Shown here: piece by piece, positions 34,353-46,675 of the stretch
Numbering within the stretch: position 1 is the first letter of the stretch
Layout of the letters: each line of letters starts with the position of its first letter
Translations under genes and position numbers: made by a program
From: Alisma plantago-aquatica
Taxonomy: Eukaryota; Streptophyta; Magnoliopsida; Alismatales; Alismataceae
DNA length: 64,000 bases
Reading direction: 5' to 3'
NCBI GenBank assembly: GCA_963693085.1
Contig: OY856412.1
Location: forward strand, 1,409,217,194 to 1,409,281,193
Notes under the pieces: generated by a model
The model's input: only the letters and a program-made list of their open reading frames with translations
What the model was told of the DNA's origin: nothing
Databases searched by the model: none

Positions 34353-36344
34353 AAAAGGAATTTTGTCCCCAAAATTCAGGCCCACTAAGCCTAGGTGAAT
34401 GATAACTCATATTATTTTTAAAACTTAGGGTTAAGACCCTACTTAATCAATTTTCATTTCATTACTAAGATTGGCACTTGAATTGAAATTCAAGTAAATC
34501 CCCATCTTTAGTATTCACACCTCATCATCTCTTGATGATTCCATTCTTATTGGTGATTTCATTATTACTTGGTGATTTCTCTTTTCACCTAGGTTTCCAA
34601 CCTATTATTCATTATTTGCACACAAGGGTGAGGTAACGCCTCTAACCCTAGATCATGTCATTACACATTAAATGTAGGATATTTATCCTTATTATCTCAA
34701 TTTTAAGAATAACGTGTGTCTATCCAATCTCCCTCCCTCATAATGAAATGAAATAAGCATTTGGCTGCAGCCCAAACACAAAGTTCAATCCATTCCAAGA
34801 GCGGAGATAGTACATCCACACATTACCTTGCAATTTCACATATTAAGTTGAATCATACTCTATATGACTCTAAATTTTCTTTCTCTTAATTTTATAGCAT
34901 TCTTTATCTCATGAAGTCAAGTGTCCCTTTTCTTACTCTTAATCTAGGGAACAACTTCTCTCAAGTTTTCATGACTTCTTTTATTTTTACATCTCATGTA
35001 TCATTATGAGCCTTAGACAAATCCTCGAGGTCTCTAGGGGTATAGGTACTTTTGGAGTGATCTCACCCTCATGCATCAAGGGAGTTTCTTTACATTCACC
35101 CTACTGGGCCACATGAACATCAAGTAGGTGGCCAACCTCCTGAGACATGGGCCTAGGGCAAACCAATTGTTATCTCCCGACCACGTGGTCATGTGCATTC
35201 AAGATTTATCAACTCCCAACCCATTGGTCCTATGTACCTTTAATACACCCTACTTGACCCTAGGATTGCATTAGGACTCTACCCTCCCTAAGGGTTTCTT
35301 TTGAGATTTCACATCTTTTAAGCACATTATCCTCTTATTTAATTATTTAACCAGAATTGCATTCATATCTCTCTTTTGAGTACACATAATGCAGTGTTGT
35401 CCCATCATTGGGCTCGGGCCACCTTCCCTCCAGGGCTTGGTGCCATGTTAGTCTTCCCTCCTGTGCTTGACCTCTGTGATCTTCCCCTCCAGGGGCTTGA
35501 TCCTAAACAACTGCATTGTGGACTTAGGCCACCTTCCCTCCTGGGCTTGGTGCCTTCCTGGTCTTCCCTCCTGGGCTCGACCATTTCATGACCTTCCCTC
35601 CTGGGCTTGGTCATCCACTTAGGCCACCTTCCCTCCTGGGCTTGGTGCCTTACTGGTCTTCCCTCCTGGGCTTGACCAGCTGTGTCACTCAGAGTTGGCA
35701 TCCTTGGGTTCAAAGAATTTAAGTGCTTTCATTTTTTTTCTTTAACTCTTCACTCTTTTAGGTGAGGATTAAGGTTAAAATAAGACTTAATTACATTTAT
35801 TCACTTACCTTTTAAGGGAAAGTCCTAGCCTAGGGTGCCTTCTTGGCTCATAGGAGGGGGTTAGGCTCTCTAGCCACAACCTGATCCCAAGATCTAAGGT
35901 TTTGCCTCCCTCATAGGTCATCTTCCCATTCTTTGGGTTGACCCACCCCAGGTTGGCTCACTAACCCTAAAGGTTTCTTAGACATCTTGTTTTTTCCTTT
36001 CATTAGGCATAACTTTTATCATCAACCCATGTTTACTCAATCTCTGGAATACCCCCCTCATGGTCTCTGTCCATTTAATGAACTTGGGTCACCTTCCCTC
36101 CAGGGCTTGGTGCTACCCCGACCTTCCCCTCCAGGGGCTTGGCCACCATCACTAAACTTCTAGAGACAACATGAGGAGTTTGAGCAAGTTATATTCCAAC
36201 TTTTCATTTTATGATATATTCAACTATTGGGTTTTTATATCTCTTAAGACTTATCACATAAGTTTTATGCTCCTCATGCCCACATGCATGGGAGATTGGG
36301 TTTCCTAAACCATCCCTTATCTTTTTATTCATGATTTCAAGTTT
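34353..36344 (-). other. Non-coding core of Tek-B
   Basis: No coding frame with recognisable motifs. 34353-35350 and 35700-35910 match the Tek-C core (61390-62750) on the opposite strand, for example AGAGAGCCTAAC and GTGAGGTAACGCC-type phrases. 34740-35260 matches Tek-A near 15220-15610. The middle (35400-35690) is a minisatellite. A hairpin is at 34759-34777. Confidence 0.7.
35400..35690. repeat. CCTTCCCTCCTGGGCTTGG minisatellite
   Basis: About nine imperfect units of roughly 25-45 bp, each containing CTTCCCTCC(T/A)GGGCTTG followed by a short variable stretch. Two isolated units occur at 36088-36142. The open frame on the minus strand here is a by-product of the repeat. Confidence 0.88.
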
Positions 36345-36671
36345 CACATGGGCAGTGTCACATACCACCACACCATGTTGATTACAAATTTTAAGTTTCA
36401 CATGGGTAGTGTCCCATACCACCACACCATGTTGATTACCGATTTTAAGTTTCACATGGGTAGTGTCCCATACCACCACACCATGTGGATTAACGATTTT
36501 AAATTTTCACATGGGTAGTGTCCCATACCACCACACCATGTGGATTACCGATTTTAAGTTTCACATGGGTAGTGTCCCATACCACCACACCATGTGGATT
36601 AACAATTTTAAATTTTCACATGGGTAGTGTCCCATACCACCACACCATGTGGATTAACGATTTTAAATTTT
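36345..36671. repeat. 54/55-bp tandem repeat, six units
   Basis: Units start at 36345, 36399, 36453, 36508, 36562 and 36617, each beginning CACATGGG(T/C)AGTGTC and containing ACCACCACACCATG. Unit lengths of 54 and 55 alternate with an AAGTTT or AAATTTT ending, suggesting a two-unit higher-order repeat in the last four units. It lies between the PBS and the conserved core. Confidence 0.95.
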
Positions 36672-36835
36672 CACATTTTACTACTCTTATTAATATTTTC
36701 TTTTCAAAGTTTTTTTTTTAAAAGCAAGAGATGAGAAGTAGACGAAAATGTGAGATGAGAAACCTAATTTTTCTCTTAACATTTCTAAAGATAATTTGAA
36801 ATTATACACTATTAAGTATTAATTGATGAATCTGT

Positions 36836-36847
36836 GCTCTGATACCA
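36836..36847 (-). other. Primer-binding site, initiator tRNA-Met (Tek-B)
   Basis: Minus-strand TGGTATCAGAGC two bases from the 5' LTR end at 36850. Confidence 0.93.
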
Positions 36848-36849
36848 AA

Positions 36850-39267
36850 TGTAAAGACCCGCACTTTTGAGTGTCTAAAAGACCTTAAAGTCGCAGATCG
36901 TTAATCATAATTTCCAGGATCAGATTCATGAAATAATACAAAATAGTAAAAAATTTCCATTAATGATCAAATATTTACATGTTTAGATAAAAAGCTCCTC
37001 TAAGGAGTTACATAACTCTTAAATAGAATTAACTTTTACAGGTGTGAAGATAAACCATTAAGACTAAACCTTCATGATTAAACTGTAGTGTCTTCAACAT
37101 CTTTATCTTTACCCTCATGTCCACACTATCAAGTATATCTGATACCTAAAACACCGACAAACAAATACGCGATCAGTATATTTCTATACTGGTACATGGA
37201 TTCAAACAATAATCACAAGTACAGATATAAGAAAACATCTTTATCTTGAATATAAACTCATTTTCATATTCTAACCCTTATCTGGTCCACTACCTCAGGT
37301 GTAATCACTGTCCCTCTGGGGCTCGTGTGCATTACCCTTAAGATCAGTCTGACCCAGGGTTCAGAATGTAGTTATGTACTTTACATGATACTCATATGAA
37401 CTTTATAGTTTGCAAGAACTAAATAAACAAGCAAGCATTTTATTTGTCATTCAATCTCATCGAGAAACATCGGAAATCTCAGAATTCGATACATGTAATC
37501 ATAAGCATAACCACGTACCTTTGCCATGTAGAAACCATGCAGAACATGATATGCTTTAAGAGTGTATCCAAACATCCAAGCAATAAGACATTCAATCTGA
37601 AACAAGCATACTACATATGTGTCACAATGTATTCGCATGACATTACTCAGATCTAGATGCGCTCCTAGACTAGGGTTTTGGTTATCTCTTGTTTGGACTA
37701 AGGATTAGGGTTACAAACCCTAATTCTATTATATCATGGTTTCTAATATTACCACTCAATCGTCCATGTTAGGTTAAACCCTAATTAGCATCTTAATCAT
37801 ATTAAACTAGTCAAGACACCTAAGTCACATTAAAATTATATCAAGATGTTCACATTGGTTTCGAACCCTAAAATAACATGAATAAGGTCATTAATCTAGA
37901 ATCATCCATTATTCATCATTATCAAGGATTTCTTCATTATACAGGTCTAGATTAGGCATTATCTTAACATAAACGAACATGTCCAATTACGTGTCATATT
38001 AACCAAAACTAGTCTTTCTTTTACATTAAAAACATTAGAACATGTATTGTACATACTTTTAGAACAAGAAGCATAAACAGACTTTGATCATATTTTATTT
38101 GGATTCTACTCATTTTTATGATCAATTTGATATATAGTTTTGCTATATTCTGAGCTGTCAGTAATTAACTAAATTATTCACAAGATAATCAGATTGGACC
38201 AATTACACACTGACACGTCAGCATTTGCTATACCTTTATATGTCACGCGGGCCCAGGCTTGGCCAATGGCCAGCGGCCATCTCAGCCCAGCGCCCACAAG
38301 GCTGATGACTTAAAAATAGAATGAATTGACTATTGTAGCCCCATGCCTTACATTACCAGGTCGGGGTATCTTGGTCAAACACCTCCGGGTCGCCCCCTAC
38401 CTTGCGATCGCGGCTGCGCGACCCCGCGGGACGGCGGGAGGACCAACCCTGTGGTTGGATCCTTGGCCCAGTGGCTCAAGAACCCCGGTGTAGGTCAGAG
38501 AAGATTCCCAGACCTCCGACGGACTCAGGCCAACCCTAAGGAAACGTAATGAGGGTATGTTTTGCGAGGTCTAGAGGTGCAGAAACGCTACTGTTCAAGC
38601 TCTAGGGTTACGATCACTTCCAACCTCGCACATGACTAGGAAGAAAGGTTACCTTGCGATGTTTAGAATAGATGGAGAAGAATCATCTCGCCGTGGATAG
38701 ACTCTCGTTCTCCTGACCTCTGTTCGGAGACTCGGCGAGGAGCTTTCTCCCCAACCTGGCTCGCCGTGCAGCAGCGAACCCGATCCCTGGTTGGTGTCGG
38801 ACCTGTAGCAGCCGCCTTCTCTTGGAGGATCGCACTTGCAGCTTCGAGCCGTCGCCTTCTCAAATAAGGTTTCGACTTGACGTGACAGTTCCAAGAACTC
38901 CATAGAGGGGAAGTCCTACCGCTCAAGCCGACGTACCTGGGGCGGGTATCCTCTGCAAGTCCTTATGAGCAGATTGATATCTCCCCCTTAGACCGGCTCC
39001 AAGACTATCTCCCTTTTGACGTGTTTGAGTGCAGGTAGGAAGAAGGCAGGCAGGGGAGCAGTGAGTATAGAAGAGGTTGGGAGACCTTTAAGTTGCTCAT
39101 GGAGGACGATGGAGGGAGGTGGCAAGGTTTCATCCCTCTTGGAGTCGAAGAACCACTCCATGACCTGCTCGGCTTATCCCTGGAGGGGAGTTCTGCCATC
39201 TAGGACCATTATACGGTTCTTGTGGACAACGGTGGTTGATATCCAAGGTCGATACGAGAGTTTATGG

Positions 39268-39298
<31 letters not shown>

Positions 39299-39956
39299 GA
39301 TATATAGTAGAAACCCTAAGGGGTACTACGTATGAGGCAAGGAAGGGTGAGAGAGACATGTATACCATGATCCACAAAAAGGAAGATGATTAATTACTTT
39401 CCTTGTTCTTTTCTTTTTCCTTTCCCCATATTGTTAATTTGTTGATCTAGTAAGGAGAGAGACCTCATGAGGCATCTATCTCTCTCTCTCCTTTCTTTTC
39501 TCATCCTTTACATTACATTCAAGCAATATGCCAAAAAGGCAAGGCATGCATAACTCTCTTTTCCGTATGCATTAAAGACACCCTTATACCCGATAACTAA
39601 TACCATGGAAAAACAAGGAATAATTCTAGAAGAGAATATATTCCTCCCTCAATCCTTTCTACAAAACTCTTGCCTTTTATTCTTATTAATCCAAAGGTCA
39701 TGAAAAAGCATTATCATATTCTTATTAAGACTTTGGATTTGGCAGTAATAAGCCGTCAAGGAAAGCATGACACTTTATTGACAAAACAAAACCATTATTA
39801 CGAGTTCCTTCTATTTATCAATTTGTGCCACAAGCACCAATGCCACGAAGGCAATTAACACTATTATTCCATCAATTGTATCATTGGAAAAAATTATTTA
39901 TCTAACCATGCTTTACATTCATATCATTCAATTTTACCAAAATTGAGGACATAACA
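36850..39956 (-). repeat. Tek-B 5' LTR (3,107 bp)
   Basis: On the minus strand it begins TGTTATGTCCTCAATTTTGG and ends GCGGGTCTTTACA. It is collinear with 31240-34339; the size difference includes a longer TA run (39272-39298). Confidence 0.92.
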
Positions 39957-40330
39957 TTGATACCCCTAAGAAGTTTTGGGTTGAAGCTGTCAGTACCTCA
40001 TGTTTTGTGCAAAATCAAGTTTTTACTCATTCTTAGCTGAAGAAAACCCCCTATGAGCTATGGCATGGTAGGAAGCCTTATATTGAGTATTTCCATGTTT
40101 TTGGATGTCCTTGTTTTGTTTTGAATATGAAATATTCTCTTGACAAGTTTGATCTAAGGCTTTCTTTCTTGGCTATAACACTACTAGAAAGGCTTATATA
40201 GCTTTTAATGTTGATCTTACAAAAGTACAAGAATCCATTAATCCATTAATGTGAAGTTTATTGAGACTAACCCCTCTATTCCCAAAGATATTATTCTAAA
40301 TGATGATGTTGTAGGTGAAATATTTCCTAT
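39957..40330 (+). pseudogene. Sirevirus-like integrase, continuation after Tek-B
   Basis: It resumes in frame with PKKFWVEAVSTSCFVQNQ and KKTPYELWHGRKPYIEYF, then VFGCPCFVLN, the standard copia stretch after the integrase core. A TAG near 40035 and frameshifts after 40160 break it. 39957-39961 is the right target-site duplication of Tek-B. Confidence 0.85.
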
Positions 40331-40561
40331 TCTTAAAGAGCTCAACATCACCTAAAAGGAAAAAGAGGTGGTCACTCAAGAAAAAGACAAAGATGATGAG
40401 AAGAAGGATCCAACCCCACAATATGCAAACAATCATCCAAATGAGATAATTTTTAGGTGATCCATTTGAAAGAGTGAAGACACGGCCTGCATTCAACAAA
40501 TAACAAGCCAACAACACCTTCATCTCACAAATCGAGCCTAAAAATGTCAAGGAAACTCTTG

Positions 40562-41562
40562 GGGATGAAGAATGAATCCTAGCTATGCAAGAGGAGTTGG
40601 AATAATTCGAAAAGAACAAAGTTTGGACCCTTGTGCCAATACCAAGTGATAGAAAGATTATTGGCACCAAATGGGTCTACCGAAACAAGCTTGATGAAAA
40701 TAGCAAAGTGGTAAGGAACAAAGCAAGGCTAGTGGCTCAACGCTACAACCAACATGAAGGTATAGATTTTGATGAAACATATGCACATGTAGCTAGACTG
40801 GAGTCCATTAGAACGTTTCTTGCTTTTTCTAGTTACAAGAATTTCCTCCTATATCAAATATATGTTAAAAGTTTGATTCTAAATGGTACAATTGTGGATG
40901 AAGTATATGTTTCACAAACCCCAGGCTTTGAACCCGATAGTCTACCTAGCCATGTTTATTTGTTGCAAAAAGCTCTCTATGGACTCAAACAAGCACCAAG
41001 GGCTTGGTATGAGAAATTAAAGAACTTTCTATTAGATCATGGTTATATCATGGGCAAAGTGGATTCTACCTTATTCCTAAAACACACTTCTAACAATTTT
41101 CTTATCATACAAATATATGTTGATGATATCAACTTTGGCAGAACTAACCTTGATCTTTACAAAGAATTTAGTGATCTTATGTAGAGTGAATTTGAGATGA
41201 GTATGATGGGTGAACTCACATTCTTCCTTGGCTTTCAAATCAAGCAAACAAAAGATGGAAACTTCAACAACCAAGGCAAGTACACAAGTGAACTACTTAA
41301 GCTCTTTGGGATGGAGGACACCAAGCCGATGGACACACCCATGTCAAACACCGCCAAACTTGATAAAGATGAATAAGATGAGAAGGTAGATGAGAAGCTC
41401 TATAGAGGTATGATTGGAAGTTTACTTTACATAACTGTCTCTAGACCCGATATAATGTTTAGTGTTGGCCTGTGTACTCACTTTCAATCAAATCCTAAGA
41501 AATCACATCTTATAGATGTTAAGAGGATTTTAAGGTACTTAGCCAAAACCCAAAAATTTTGG
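40562..41562 (+). pseudogene. Sirevirus-like reverse transcriptase
   Basis: The open part at 40633-41184 shows RT_copia motifs: IGTKWVYRNKLDE, KARLVAQRYNQ, LYGLKQAPRAWYEKL and YVDD at 41116-41127. The stretch YVKSLILNGTI at 40861 stands where family members have DVKSAFLNG, so the first catalytic Asp is replaced by Tyr, probably GAT to TAT. After a TAG at 41182-41184 it continues with FFLGFQIKQ, then DTPMS and GMIGSLLYITVSRPDI to 41562. The enzyme copies element RNA to DNA; this copy cannot be active. Confidence 0.9.
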
Positions 41563-42080
41563 ACTATGGTATCCCAAGTCAAGGGACTTTAATCTTACTG
41601 CTTATAGTGATGTAGATTACGAAGGATACTTGATTGATATAAAGTGCACAAGTGGCACTTGTTTCCTCCTAGGACCATGGTTGGTGTCTTGGTTCTCCAA
41701 GAAATATTGCACAGTGGAATTATCAACCACCAAGGCTAAATACATTACAGCTGAAAGTTGTTGTGCCAGGGTCAAATGGATGAAGCAAATGCTCCAAGAC
41801 TTTAACATTCATTTTGATGCTTCTCCTATCTATTGTGATAATACTAGTGCAATTAACATGTCATAAAATCCTATTTTGCTTAGTAGAGATAAACATATAG
41901 AGGTTTTTCATCATTTTCTTCATGATTACATTGCCAAGAAGGATATCTATATCACACATGTGGACACAGAAAATTAGTTGGCAACCATTTTCACTAAACC
42001 TCTAGCTATAGAGAAATATAACTTTATTAGATCAAAATTACTTATAATTTCTTTGAATGAATCTAATATGCCTTCTAGAT
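41563..42080 (+). pseudogene. Sirevirus-like RNase H, first copy
   Basis: AYSDVDYEG, GTCFLLG, LVSWFSKKY, YCDNTSAINMS and SRDKHIE mark the copia RNase H. The expected Glu of STAEAEYI reads Lys here (TTKAKYI). The end (KPLAIEKYNFIRSKL) is the normal pol terminus. 41564 is the left edge of the segment duplicated at 45790. Confidence 0.88.
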
Positions 42081-42348
42081 AGTTTTCATCTATCCTATAT
42101 GCTATGCCTCTGTTTTGATCATGTTTGCTTGCTAATATGCCAAAAATCCATTTTTCATGTTCATTTTACCTTGTTTTTCTCTTATTTTTGGGTATTTGTT
42201 GCAAACACATGTTTTATCACTAAATAGTACCCAATGATGAGTGATATGTGCCTAACTATGTTCAAAATATAAAATGGACTTGAAAAATAAATTTAGTTAG
42301 AACTCAAATATCTAGAAATTAAGTTTGTTGGTTTTAGGTCAGGTTGGC

Positions 42349-42443
42349 CATCGATCGAGTTGCCAACTCAACTGATCGATGGCTGAGAGCTTTTTAAAAT
42401 AGCCAATCGGTCAAGTTTCTGAGTTCACAAAACTTGACCGATG
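42349..42443. repeat. Palindrome pairs downstream of pol (first copy)
   Basis: 42349-42382 folds CATCGATCGAGTTG against ACTCAACTGATCGATG; 42404-42443 folds AATCGGTCAAGTTT against AAAACTTGACCGATGG. The arms match the U3 array at 27113-27336. They recur in the duplicate at about 46575-46675. Confidence 0.85.
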
Positions 42444-42689
42444 GTCAGGATGGAGCAATCATAAGTTAGGTTCAGTCGACTATTATCCTTCTCAATTAGA
42501 GAAAAGTCGATCAATTCCACCTCCCTTTGCCCTAAGCTCTCCACCCTTTCCATTCCCTTCCTCAACTTAGCCTTAATCTGACCAAGCTAGACCATCCTTG
42601 ACCTTCCCCCTTACTAACCTAGGTGTGTGGACATTTTTGGTGGTGCATTTCTTACTCTTGCTTCCTCTTTCCTCTCTATTTTGTCTCCA

Positions 42690-44373
42690 TGGCCTCAAAT
42701 AAGGAAGAGAGCCGCCCATTCCAATGCACCATCCTCTTCTTCATCTTCTCACTTGATCCCCTTTGATGATACCTTCTTTGTCTCAAATGAGGCTGTAAAT
42801 AGGTATAAGGACCTCCTTCCATAGAATCCTTTCCCTTTTCGTTCCCTCTTTGAGCCTAGACCTAGAAGTCAAGAGGTCATCGATCAAGTGGAAAAGATGT
42901 TACATGTTCACCATCTCTCAACCCTGAGTGTTGAACGTGCATGCTACAACAATTCCATGACTACAATGAAAGTGGTTCACAAATTTACATGAACTTGCAT
43001 TGTAAATACAACACCCTTGTACCCACTCCTAATACTCAAGTGTTCCTAATGTGTATGATAGCCGGGAAGAAATTCCAAGTCTCGGATGATACCCTGAACA
43101 TCTTTTTCTCAAGTATCGATGAGACTGACACCTAGCGTAAGGACTACAATGAGTATTTTGACCTTATTGACCCTGAGGCTTTCTACAAGAAATATGATCT
43201 CACTCGTCCTAACATCCATCATTACTTGAATAAACCTCAATTCCCCTATAAGAAGAAGAAAACCCTTCCCTCCTCTACCTTGAATCTCAATAGGGGAATC
43301 CTTGCCCTAGTTGTTAACTACAACATCCATCCGAAGAAAAATCAAATGGAGATTGTAGAGAACACTGTGGTAATCATGTACTACCTCTTAGAGAATGTCA
43401 GATTCAAGTGGTCTTGATACATCCTCCACCATATGACTTGCTTCGACCCAGGAAAGAATACATGTAGCACTCACCCTCCCTACCCTACCCTGATTTATGG
43501 TCTTTTTCAATTTGCAACTGAAAAATCTCTCTTCCATGACTTTCATTACAGACCTACCCAAAAGCGATTTTGTATTAGTGAGACCACTATTCAGAAGTTT
43601 GTGCCTATCCTTTCCTCCACCACACTCGGTGCCTCTGCCTCTATTTCTGCTTCAGTTTCTACCCCTGCCCCTACCTTTACCCAAGAAACTCCACCCCCTC
43701 AATGTACCTGACTTGCCCGTACCTCATTTGATGGCTCCAATGAAGACCTCATGGGATACATGATACATCAATAGGCATACAACCTCCAGGTCCAGGAGCA
43801 CCTGCATCAGGTCTTATGTTCAATCATGTCAAACATGAACATGTCCTGTGTGCACCCTACCCTACCTACCAGCCCTATCTAAGAAGTTCTTATGCATCCT
43901 ATGCATACAATCACTTTTACCCAACCCCTCCACCTACACCTTTTGTTGTTTCTTCTACACCCTCTACTATTGGTGGACCTGATCTCATTGTCCTACCTCT
44001 TCCTGCTGGCCCTTTGGCCACTCTGCTTGCCAGCCTCAGCAGTTCTGCTCCTTCCTTCCCATAGGCCAATGAGCTCTATACTCTTGGTATGTCTTGGGAT
44101 GAGCATAATGCTTGTTGGCGTGGTCATATCTTCAGTCCCTCTGTTGATGAAGAGATGTCAGATTAGGGTGATAAGGAGACTACGGATGCTGACGAGGCTG
44201 CTGGTGATGGTGAGGATGATGGTGCTGCATATGACGATGATGATGGCTATGGTGGCTCTTCTAGTGACTCCAGTGATGAAGGCGATGTTGCTGCACCTTT
44301 AGATGGAGATGATGACTACAAGCATGATTCTGAGGATGATGATGTTGTTGATATAGATAGCTTAGATGTCTAG
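42690..44373 (+). pseudogene. Env-position ORF of the Sirevirus, first copy (decayed)
   Basis: Homologous along its length to 46915-48571. It starts MASN, then shifts frame at once because two bases are missing compared with the second copy. Recognisable pieces are FDDTFFVSNEAVNRYKDLLP, NTQVFLMCMIAGKKFQVSDD and KKNQMEIVENTVVIMYYLLE, then a Pro/Thr/Ser-rich stretch and an acidic tail (DDDDGYGG-like). The middle resembles the plant-transposon-protein domain often found as an extra ORF in plant retroelements, from memory. Its role is unknown; no membrane segment or fusion motif supports calling it an envelope protein. Confidence 0.6.
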
Positions 44374-45042
44374 ATGTTCTTAGTTTTTTATTCTAGTTTT
44401 CTGATCATATATATCATTCTAGGCTATTTTGTATGAAAAACATTTGGGTACATGATCTGAGATGTACTATTTTATCTTTAGCTTTCATCACTTTGGCTTG
44501 TAGTTATTTTCTACGAACTTGCTTCCGGGTTGTAATCTATATTCTTTGCACTCTTACTCTTTGATCTGTTATATCTTATGAGTTGGTGGCATGTTTCACC
44601 ATATTTTTATTATGACTTAGCTTGTTTGTCTCTCTTGTCTTTATGTGTTGCATATTTTGAGAATGCTTGTTATGGATATATTCTTGGTTGTGCTTGGAGA
44701 AGACCTATTTTTATGTTCTTCTACCCCCTTTCCTTTTTGATAATGTCAAAAGGTGGAGAGAAAATCAATGCTTTGAAGCTCAACCATATTGTTTTTGTTG
44801 CCTATGTGATCCTTTACTTATTCATTATATGCTTCATCATGTGACTTGCTAAATGACCATATAGCACATGTATGTTATATTGCTTTGTGTAGATATACTA
44901 ACTATGCAGGTTAAAGCAAGAATAGATTGAGGAGGAGCAATTCACATTGTTCAAATCTTGAATCCCCTTACAATTCACAAGGCAAAGGTACAATTTTTCA
45001 ATATCCTTTTCAATATGATTGAGGAATGGTTTGTCATTGTCA

Positions 45043-45055
45043 AAAAGAGGGAGAA
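45043..45055 (+). other. Polypurine tract before the middle LTR
   Basis: AAAGAGGGAGAA runs into the LTR start TGTTGACC at 45056. The equivalent before the 3' LTR is at 49241-49252. Confidence 0.85.
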
Positions 45056-45760
45056 TGTTGACCTAAGGAATATACATTGTCCATATTTTGATAATGAATT
45101 AACCATTCCATTCTAATGCCTCTAATATGTTTGTTAAAGATTGATTTCAGGCTTTAGGTACATGAAAAGGATCAAATTACACAAGCCCTAGCTTGTCCAA
45201 GTACAAATCAAATGCAATGCAAGTGTGCTATTTGGGAAATCACTCCAAATGACCTTAGAAGAATTTCATAATCACTTGTATTGATGATATGACTTGTAAC
45301 TAAGATGAGAAAAATATGTGGGTCACTTAATAACAAGGTTTAATTACCCAAAACTAAAATTATAAAATTGATCACAGGTTGTTCATCGATCGAGTTGGAA
45401 ACTTGATCGATCCTATGATGGATTTTCTAAAGATGCCCCATCGATTAAGTTGTACACTCACAGAACTCAACCGACTGAACCACTGAGAAAACTCAATTTT
45501 AGCTCATCGGTCGAGTTCCCCAAAACAAACTCGACTAATAGTTTGAGAATTGGCTTTGTCTTTTAGTTGATCGATTGAGTTACCACTATTGAAACTCAGC
45601 CGAATATACTGTATGGAAAATGCAGAAAAAGTGGTTATAAACGTTTGAGAGTTGTTTTGGGTGAAAATACATCTGTTGCTTCTTGCAAAATGGTTATATT
45701 TCAACCCTATGTGATCCCCAACTCAAGGGAACACAAGGGAACACCCACAACAATAAATAG
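45056..45760 (+). repeat. Truncated middle LTR of the Sirevirus
   Basis: Homologous to the first 705 bp or so of the 3' LTR (49253 onward). It ends at AATAAATAG in the TATA region. The palindrome array is at about 45385-45605. Confidence 0.9.
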
Positions 45761-45789
45761 TTGGAAAGAACTCCAAGGGGTCCTATTTA
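45761..45789. repeat. 29-bp inverted junction segment
   Basis: This is the reverse complement of the LTR stretch that should follow (49940-49968), with one mismatch. It places CTATTTA opposite TAAATAG, forming a fold-back joint between the truncated LTR and duplicated RNase H sequence. Confidence 0.88.
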
Positions 45790-45792
45790 CTA

Positions 45793-46306
45793 TGGTATCC
45801 CAAGTCAAGGGACTTTACTCTTACTTCTTATAGTGATGTGGATTATGCAGGATGCTTGATTGATAGAAAGTGCACAAGTGGCACTTGTTTCCTCCTAGGA
45901 CCATGCTTGGTGTCTTGGTTCTCCAAGAAATAGAGCACAGTGGCATTATCAACCACCAAGGCTGAATACATTACAGCTGAAAGTTGTTGTGCCAAGGTTC
46001 AATGGATGAAGCAAATGCTCCAAGACTTTAACATTCAGTTTGATCCTTCTCCTATCTATTTTGAAAATACTAGTGCAATTAACTTGTCATAAAATCGTAA
46101 TTTTCTTAGTAGAGATAAACATATAGAGGGTTTTCATCATCTTCTTCGTGATCACATTGCCAAGAAGGATATCTATATCATACATGTGGACACCGAAAAT
46201 TAGTTGGTAACCATTTTCACTAAATCTCTAGCAATAGAGCAATATAACTTTATTAGATCAAAATTACTTATAACTTCTTTGAATGAATCTGATATGATTT
46301 CTAGAT
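45793..46306 (+). pseudogene. Sirevirus-like RNase H, second copy
   Basis: It matches 41566-42080. It keeps AEYITAES, which copy one lost, but has YFENTSAIN where copy one has YCDNTSAIN, so the catalytic Asp reads Glu. A TAG near 45930 (SRNSTV region) also interrupts it. It has no upstream RT of its own. Confidence 0.87.
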
Positions 46307-46574
46307 AGTTGTCATCTACCCTATATGCTTTGCCCCTGTTTTGATCATCTTTGCTTGCTAATATGCCAAAAATCCATTTTTCATGTTCATTTTACCTTGT
46401 TTTTCTCTTATTTTTGGGTATTTTTTGCAAACGCATGTTTTATCAATAAATAGTACCCAATGATGAGTGACATGTGCCTAAGTATGTTCAAAATATAAAA
46501 TGGACTTGAAAAATAAATTTTGTTAGAACTCAAATTTCTAGAAATTAAGTTTGTTGGTTTTAGGTCAGGTTGGT

Positions 46575-46675
46575 CATCGATTGAGTTGCCAACATAACTG
46601 ATCAATGGATGAGAGCTTTATAAAAAAGCCAATCGGTCAAGTTTCTAAGTTCACAAAACTCGACCGATGGCCGGG
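46575..46675. repeat. Palindrome pairs downstream of pol (second copy)
   Basis: CATCGATTGAGTTGCC faces AACTGATCAATGG, then AATCGGTCAAGTTT faces AAAACTCGACCGATGG. These are copies of 42349-42443. Confidence 0.82.

Larger units (their letters stand above)
31240..39956 (-). mobile_element. Tek-B: non-autonomous Tekay-like element inside the Sirevirus integrase gene (8.7 kb)
   Basis: LTRs at 31240-34339 (3,100 bp) and 36850-39956 (3,107 bp), tRNA-Met PBS at 36836-36847, PPT next to 34339 and a 4/5-matching target duplication define a minus-strand element. The interior is only 2.5 kb, has no gag or pol motif and carries two minisatellites. Mobilisation in trans by an autonomous chromovirus is inferred. 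By eye the two LTRs are very similar along their whole length, so insertion is comparatively recent. Confidence 0.92.

Noticed and set aside
35405..35713. 102-codon minus-strand ORF rich in PRREG repeats
   Set aside because: Produced by a minisatellite whose unit lengths are near multiples of three; no start context or conservation.
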